A stretch of 10,712 nt of DNA from Fidelibacterota bacterium UBA2125 (GTDB lineage: Bacteria > Fidelibacterota > Marinisomatia > Marinisomatales > S15-B10). This document shows positions 6,883-10,712 of the stretch, in pieces; positions within the stretch are counted from its first letter, which is position 1, and each line of letters opens with the position of its first letter. The stretch is taken from positions 1 to 10,712 of the forward strand of contig DCXX01000029.1 in NCBI GenBank assembly GCA_002329125.1, written 5' to 3'. A program made the translations under genes and the position numbers. The notes beneath the pieces were generated by a model, which worked only from the letters and a program-made list of their open reading frames with translations, was not told the origin of the DNA and did not search any database.

Positions 6883-7370
6883 AAGGGAAAGTACATGTTT
6901 ATGATGTAGACAATATTGACACTGACCGAATTATTCCCGGGAAATATACCAAGACACTCGACATGTCGGTGCTGGCTGAACACTGTCTGGAAGATCTCGA
7001 TGAAAGCTTCAACAGTAAAGTGACTAAGGGAGACATTCTTGTAGCGGGGGAAAACTTTGGATGCGGTTCATCTCGCGAACAAGCTCCCGTTGCCATTAAA
7101 GTAGCGGGGATATACGCCGTAATTGCCAAATCGTTCGCCAGAATATTCTACCGAAACGCCATCAACGTTGGACTCCCCATTTTGGAGATTGCCGACCATT
7201 CTATATCACCCGGTATCGAACTCGATATAGATCTCCAGTCAGGCATTGTAAAGGACTTAGCTTCAGAAAAAGTATATCAGTCAGCAAAAATGCCGAAAGT
7301 GATGATTGATATTTTGGAAGCAGGCGGGCTTGTTTCTTACCTTTCGAAGTACGGTGACTATAAGTTGTAA
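6879..7370 (+). CDS. LeuD-like hydro-lyase small subunit
   Basis: Small (swivelling-domain) subunit that completes the active site of the preceding large subunit. 163 residues, the usual size for short LeuD/HacB proteins. Motifs: 'NIDTDRIIPGKY' near the N-terminus and 'GENFGCGSSREQAPVAI' (the active-site Ser/Arg loop), followed by 'AKSFARIFYRNAINVGLP'. The substrate-specificity loop after 'IIPGK' reads Tyr23-Thr24-Lys25-Thr26. Known loops are YLRT in homoaconitase and YLVx in isopropylmalate isomerase, so this is neither standard form; the basic third residue is closer to the homoaconitase type than to the hydrophobic leucine-pathway type. The ATG overlaps the large-subunit stop (ATGA), and GGAGGAG at 6864-6870 lies eight bases upstream. 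It is the last gene of the operon; no clear intrinsic terminator follows. Confidence 0.9.
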   Translation: MKGKVHVYDVDNIDTDRIIPGKYTKTLDMSVLAEHCLEDLDESFNSKVTKGDILVAGENFGCGSSREQAPVAIKVAGIYAVIAKSFARIFYRNAINVGLPILEIADHSISPGIELDIDLQSGIVKDLASEKVYQSAKMPKVMIDILEAGGLVSYLSKYGDYKL

Positions 7371-7407
7371 AACTCTATGTATTTACAGATTAAACCGCTC
7401 ACCCCCA

Positions 7408-7515
7408 ATGAAGACTGGCCTTGAGATGTGGTTTGGGCAAAGATTGCAAAACGAAAATTGTGGAAGCTGTGCAGAGATAAAGGGAAAAAATTATTGCTTC
7501 ACGGTTAAAGGCTGA
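7408..7515 (+). CDS. Doubtful 35-residue Cys-containing small ORF
   Basis: The 240-base spacer between the LeuD-like gene and the secreted-protein gene contains an ATG-started frame of 35 codons. Its middle reads 'NENCGSCAEIKGKNYC', giving a C-x2-C pair plus a third Cys. No ribosome binding site precedes the ATG (the upstream bases are C-rich), and I do not recognise a family. It may be a chance ORF, a decayed gene remnant or a small metal/redox peptide; chance is most likely. An imperfect hairpin (7504-7528: GTTAAAGG / CCTTT-CT-AAC) covers its stop codon but has no U-tract. Confidence 0.15.
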   Translation: MKTGLEMWFGQRLQNENCGSCAEIKGKNYCFTVKG

Positions 7516-7599
7516 CTACCTTTCTAACTGGTAACATCATCAGGCCAAGATGAAGACTGAAATAAATTTTTTACACAATTAAACTGAACACTAAACCAG

Positions 7600-7605
7600 A
7601 AGGAG
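7600..7605 (+). promoter_or_regulatory. Strong ribosome binding site of the secreted-protein gene
   Basis: AAGGAG lies five bases before the ATG at 7611 and fixes that start. Similar strong sites precede the small membrane protein, the CoA-transferase and both hydro-lyase subunits, so Shine-Dalgarno use is common here, in contrast to the TonB-dependent receptor gene downstream. Confidence 0.75.
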
Positions 7606-7610
7606 TAACA

Positions 7611-8636
7611 ATGAAAAAAATGTTAATGATTTCGCTTATAGTAGTTTTTTGCTTAACTCCCATTCTGGCGCAGACGGTGATATTTACAGAAGATTTTGAA
7701 TCGGGGGCCCCTAGCTCTGATTGGGAAATCTACTGGCCTGGAGAGGAACCCATCCAGGCGATGGCCATGGCTGAGGCACCGACCGCTCTTGATAATGGTG
7801 GTAGTTATGTCGGTATGATTTGGGATGAGGATATTTCTTATGCTGGATCGGCTAATGCCATTGCCGGGGAAGTAACTCTGCAGAACTACACAATTGAAGC
7901 AGATGTCTATTGCTACAACAATCATCCTAACGGTTCCGCCTATACTGGCATCATTGTTTACGCCGACTCATCACACCAAGGAAGCGCAAGTCACGGCATT
8001 TACTACAAGTTAGCAGCTGACTTCGACGCAGACAATCGGTTTAGGCTGTACAATAATCAGCTTTCCGGATGGAGTTACACGTTCGTAGAGAATATTGACG
8101 CTTCCGGTTACGATACTGAAGAAGGGTGGCACCACATGAAACTGCAAGTAGAAACAGTGGGAGAAGAAACTCACTTTACCTGCTGGTACGACGGCCTAGA
8201 ACTTGGTCAATTTGTTGATGATGGTGACGACCAGTATGGTCAGGGAAAATTTGGCTTGTGGTCATTCCAAAACGGCTATGGGATTCCCGGGTACTTTGAT
8301 AATATTGTAGTCACTCAGGAGGAGTCATTCGTTGATGAAGATGAGAGTACAGCTCCCAAGATTTTCAGCCTAAGTCAAAATTATCCTAATCCGTTCAACG
8401 CAGGAACAACTATTTCCTTTGATATGAATGAGGCCGCAGATGCTGCTCTCACGATTTACAACATAAATGGCCAGGTAATACGCAACTTGATTCGGGGGCA
8501 TCTGGATGTTGGCGGCTATTCGTTCATCTGGGACGGAAAAGATGAGCTTGGTAAAGCTATCCCCACAGGTGTATATACTTACACCATTACAAGCGGGAGC
8601 CAGATGATAAGTAAAAAGTTGATTCTTTTAAAATAA
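7611..8636 (+). CDS. Secreted jelly-roll protein with type IX sorting domain
   Basis: Exported protein of 341 residues. The signal peptide is residues 1-20 (MKKMLMISLIVVFCLTPILA, cut before QTVIF). Residues ~22-237 form one beta-rich domain of concanavalin-like (LamG / 3-keto-disaccharide hydrolase-like) type: the opening 'FTEDFESG...DWEIYW', 'NYTIEADVYCYNN', 'YYKLAADFDADNRFRLYNN', 'GWHHMKLQVETVGEETHFTCWYDG' and the closing 'GKFGLWSFQNGYGIPGYFDNIVV' are typical strands. No catalytic residues can be named, so carbohydrate binding is only a guess. After an acidic linker (EESFVDEDES), residues 252-341 are a Por/type IX secretion C-terminal domain: 'FSLSQNYPNPFNAGTTISF', 'LTIYNINGQVIRNL', 'WDGKDELGKAIPTGVYTYTI' and a 'SKKLILLK' end. 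This domain targets the protein across the outer membrane, then to the surface or medium. A terminator follows 8 bases after the stop. Confidence 0.88.
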   Translation: MKKMLMISLIVVFCLTPILAQTVIFTEDFESGAPSSDWEIYWPGEEPIQAMAMAEAPTALDNGGSYVGMIWDEDISYAGSANAIAGEVTLQNYTIEADVYCYNNHPNGSAYTGIIVYADSSHQGSASHGIYYKLAADFDADNRFRLYNNQLSGWSYTFVENIDASGYDTEEGWHHMKLQVETVGEETHFTCWYDGLELGQFVDDGDDQYGQGKFGLWSFQNGYGIPGYFDNIVVTQEESFVDEDESTAPKIFSLSQNYPNPFNAGTTISFDMNEAADAALTIYNINGQVIRNLIRGHLDVGGYSFIWDGKDELGKAIPTGVYTYTITSGSQMISKKLILLK

Positions 8637-8644
8637 CGTTTATT

Positions 8645-8676
8645 AGAGGCGAGGCCATAAACACCTTGCCTCTTTT
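8645..8676 (+). terminator. Intrinsic terminator after the secreted-protein gene
   Basis: Ten-base stem AGAGGCGAGG (8645-8654) pairing with CCTTGCCTCT (8664-8673), with a single G-U pair, a nine-base loop CCATAAACA, and a T-run at 8673-8676. It lies just after the stop at 8634-8636 and is the clearest rho-independent terminator in the window. The T-run is short (four bases, then C), so some read-through into the TonB-dependent receptor gene is possible. Confidence 0.75.
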
Positions 8677-8687
8677 CACGTTCTTAT

Positions 8688-10712
8688 ATGTTTAAATTCC
8701 TTCGACTAATTCTTCTTCAACTGTTCTTAAGCTCTTTGCTGCTTGCCGGCATTGGAGGGAAATTGGCTGGCACCATTGTGTCATCAGAGGGTGACCCCCT
8801 ACCCGGTGTCAACATCCTCATTGATGGCACCGAATTAGGGACGGCATCGGGAGGGTCGGGAGAGTATTTTATTCTAAATATCCCCCCTGGTCGCCTAACT
8901 GTCCGTTACATGATGATCGGTCGCAAAACACACGTTCAACAGGATGTGGTAATCGTGGCTGACTTTACTACTACCGTAGATGTTGTGTTGGAACAAATAT
9001 CTCTTAATGCTGAGGAAGAGGTGATGGTTACCGCAGAGAGACCTTTAATCCAAAGGGATGCTACGTCTACTGTCAAAGTTATTGATGCAGAAACAATCGT
9101 TGACATGCCAGCGGTTGACTTTAAAGATGTACTGGTCACCCAAGCGGGATTCACGACTGATGCGTCTGGCGGTATTCACGTTCGCGGCGGCAGGACCAAG
9201 GAAATTCTCTATATGATCGACGGAATCGTGGTGAGAGATCCACTTCTGGGTGACTTTTCCGGATCGGTAAATCAAAATGCTATCCAACAGATGACGGTTA
9301 TCAGCGGGACGTTCAATGCTGAATACGGGCAAGCAATGTCCAGCGTTGTGAATATAGTTACCAAGGAAGGCGGCGGTGATTTTCATGGGAAACTTGAACA
9401 TATCACTGGCCGGCTCAATGAATCACCCTATCACTCTGTTGAAGCATTTGATGAGGTGCCCGACACAAATTATGTGTGGCAGGATTTGGGAACCGCCCTC
9501 CATGATTATCTGCCTGAAAATCTTCTGGCTTCAGCCCATAGCCCACTGATTTCACTGAGCAACATCAATGTGAATGGATCTGTCAGCTTGAATATGGGTG
9601 GGCGGCTACCCGTGATAAACACGGATTTTTTCATGTCGGGGTTCTACGGGACAAATGACAGCTACCTTCCTCACGGCAGCGACGTTAATCAGGATGTGCA
9701 AATCAAGTTGACGCGGCGGCTGACTTCAAAGATCAAGCTTTCCGGGCATCTTCACAGCTCCAACAGGTTATACCAGCGTTATTCCCACAAATGGAAGTAT
9801 CTCCCCTTACATCAGAGCCACACGTTTAAGTCCAATGACCGCTGGGCCTTATCTTTCACTCATACCCTCGGCCACAAACTATTCTATTCGCTATCACTGT
9901 CAGAGCAAACGGCTTCTACCCTAACCGCGGTTATGGACAAGACACCTGAAGAGTATGAACGGTCACAGACCGGCAGTCTTGTCTATTTTTATGATGAGGG
10001 TGATGAAGGTATTTTTTCAGATAACAGTACGACTAGCCGTACCGCCAATTTTGATGTTAATTACCAGCTTAACCATCGTCATCTCCTAAAATCCGGCTTC
10101 ACATTTACGAAGCACAATATGGGCCTTTACACTGAAGAAGAGCCGTGGCAGGGCGGCACTAATTTTAAAGATGATACTACCTTCACCCCTACAGAAGGGG
10201 CCTTCTACATCCAAGACAAAATTGAATATGACTTTCTTATTTTCAACCTAGGCCTGCGCTATGATTATGTTGCTCCTAATGCAGCCATGTGGGGCGATAT
10301 CCAAGAATTTGTCGTGTGGGATTCAACGGAAAACATATGGATGCCGGCTCCTATGGTGGAGGTGGACCCCAAATCAAAATGGAGTCCTCGGATTGGCTTG
10401 GCCTATCCTGTCACGGATCGCACGGTATTTCATTTTTCATATGGTCATTTCTTTCAGACCCCCACATTTGATGCCATGACATACAACGCCGTGAAAGATA
10501 TTACTGCCACTCTGCCCCTGGTGGGGAATCCGAGAATAAAGCCACAGAAGACTGTGGCCTTTGAAACAGGTCTTAAACAGGCACTTTCCACGGATGTGGC
10601 TCTAGAACTAACGCTTTGGTCCAAAGATATACGGGACCTCTTGTCCACTCAGCAAATTCGATATCTTTCTAATCAGTATGTAGTTTACACAAACACCGAC
10701 TATGCCAGTGTA
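8688..10712 (+). CDS. TonB-dependent outer-membrane receptor, 3' end outside window
   Basis: The frame from ATG 8688 is open for 675 codons to the right edge with no stop, so the C-terminal part of the barrel is missing (such proteins usually have ~850-1000 residues). Domains: signal peptide ~1-20 (FLRLILLQLFLSSLLLA); carboxypeptidase-regulatory-like domain ~24-102 ('GTIVSSEGDPLPGVNILIDGTELGTAS..GEYFILNIPPG'); TonB-box-like segment ~111-118 (EVMVTAER); plug domain ~118-229 with 'GGIHVRGGRTKEILYMIDGIVVRDPL' and 'GTFNAEYGQAMSSVVNIVTKEGG'; then outer-membrane beta-barrel strands rich in aromatic residues ('FYIQDKIEYDFLIFNLGLRYDYVAP', 'WSPRIGLAYPVTDRTVFHFSYGHFFQTPTFD'). The role would be energised uptake of a large or scarce substrate (unknown) across the outer membrane. 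No SusD partner follows within the window. The ATG has no visible Shine-Dalgarno site and no in-frame alternative start exists between it and the stop at 8658-8660. Confidence 0.9.
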   Translation, partial: MFKFLRLILLQLFLSSLLLAGIGGKLAGTIVSSEGDPLPGVNILIDGTELGTASGGSGEYFILNIPPGRLTVRYMMIGRKTHVQQDVVIVADFTTTVDVVLEQISLNAEEEVMVTAERPLIQRDATSTVKVIDAETIVDMPAVDFKDVLVTQAGFTTDASGGIHVRGGRTKEILYMIDGIVVRDPLLGDFSGSVNQNAIQQMTVISGTFNAEYGQAMSSVVNIVTKEGGGDFHGKLEHITGRLNESPYHSVEAFDEVPDTNYVWQDLGTALHDYLPENLLASAHSPLISLSNINVNGSVSLNMGGRLPVINTDFFMSGFYGTNDSYLPHGSDVNQDVQIKLTRRLTSKIKLSGHLHSSNRLYQRYSHKWKYLPLHQSHTFKSNDRWALSFTHTLGHKLFYSLSLSEQTASTLTAVMDKTPEEYERSQTGSLVYFYDEGDEGIFSDNSTTSRTANFDVNYQLNHRHLLKSGFTFTKHNMGLYTEEEPWQGGTNFKDDTTFTPTEGAFYIQDKIEYDFLIFNLGLRYDYVAPNAAMWGDIQEFVVWDSTENIWMPAPMVEVDPKSKWSPRIGLAYPVTDRTVFHFSYGHFFQTPTFDAMTYNAVKDITATLPLVGNPRIKPQKTVAFETGLKQALSTDVALELTLWSKDIRDLLSTQQIRYLSNQYVVYTNTDYASV

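Noticed and set aside
5635..7370. Calling the hydro-lyase pair leuCD of leucine biosynthesis
   Set aside because: No leuA, leuB or ilv genes are present, the pair is coupled to an HMG-CoA-lyase-like gene, and the small-subunit loop is not the leucine-pathway form. Not excluded outright, so no gene symbols are given.
7504..7528. Hairpin GTTAAAGG / CCTTT-CT-AAC as the terminator of the lyase-hydratase operon
   Set aside because: The stem is short with a two-base bulge, low in G+C, and has no following T-run.
7570..7597. TTTACA...TAAACC as a sigma-70 promoter for the secreted-protein gene
   Set aside because: The -10 match is poor (3 of 6) and the implied transcription start would fall within or beside the ribosome binding site at 7600-7605.
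1..10712. tRNA, rRNA, CRISPR arrays, insertion sequences or integrase-type genes
   Set aside because: I found no regularly spaced repeats, transposase or integrase motifs, terminal inverted repeats or cloverleaf-like sequences; the window is filled with ordinary metabolic and envelope genes.

Overview
The window (10,712 bases, moderate G+C by eye) looks like chromosomal DNA of a Gram-negative bacterium of the FCB superphylum (Bacteroidota, Ignavibacteriota, Marinimicrobia, Caldithrix and relatives). Two features point there. One secreted protein ends in a 'SLSQNYPNPFN...' C-terminal domain, the style of type IX secretion (Por) sorting domains in these phyla. The last gene is an outer-membrane TonB-dependent receptor with an N-terminal carboxypeptidase-regulatory-like domain. 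The exact phylum cannot be fixed from this sequence alone. I see no mobile element, CRISPR array, tRNA or rRNA, and no gene-free stretch longer than 300 bases.

Left part (1-3356, all +): the 3' part of an aldo/keto reductase gene that enters from outside the window; a dimethylargininase-type amidinohydrolase; an exported PQQ-dependent sugar dehydrogenase-like beta-propeller; and, 9 bases after it behind a strong ribosome binding site, a small four-helix membrane protein that resembles the TIGR03987/HsmA family.

Centre (3392-7370): the most interesting block. A class III (CaiB/BaiF) CoA-transferase on the minus strand diverges, across a 150-base spacer, from a tightly overlapped three-gene operon on the plus strand: an HMG-CoA lyase family enzyme and the large and small subunits of a LeuCD-like hydro-lyase of the aconitase superfamily. 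The operon genes overlap as TGATG and ATGA. No leucine synthesis gene is present. The combination matches a route in which a C5 branched dicarboxylate (citraconate, or a relative) is hydrated to (R)-citramalate, activated by CoA transfer from succinyl-CoA, and cleaved to acetyl-CoA and pyruvate. This is an inference from enzyme families and layout, not proven by the sequence.

Right part (7371-10712, +): a 240-base spacer with one doubtful Cys-containing small ORF; a secreted jelly-roll protein with a type IX sorting domain; a clear intrinsic terminator; and, starting only 11 bases after the terminator U-tract without a visible ribosome binding site, a TonB-dependent receptor gene that stays open for 675 codons and runs off the right edge.
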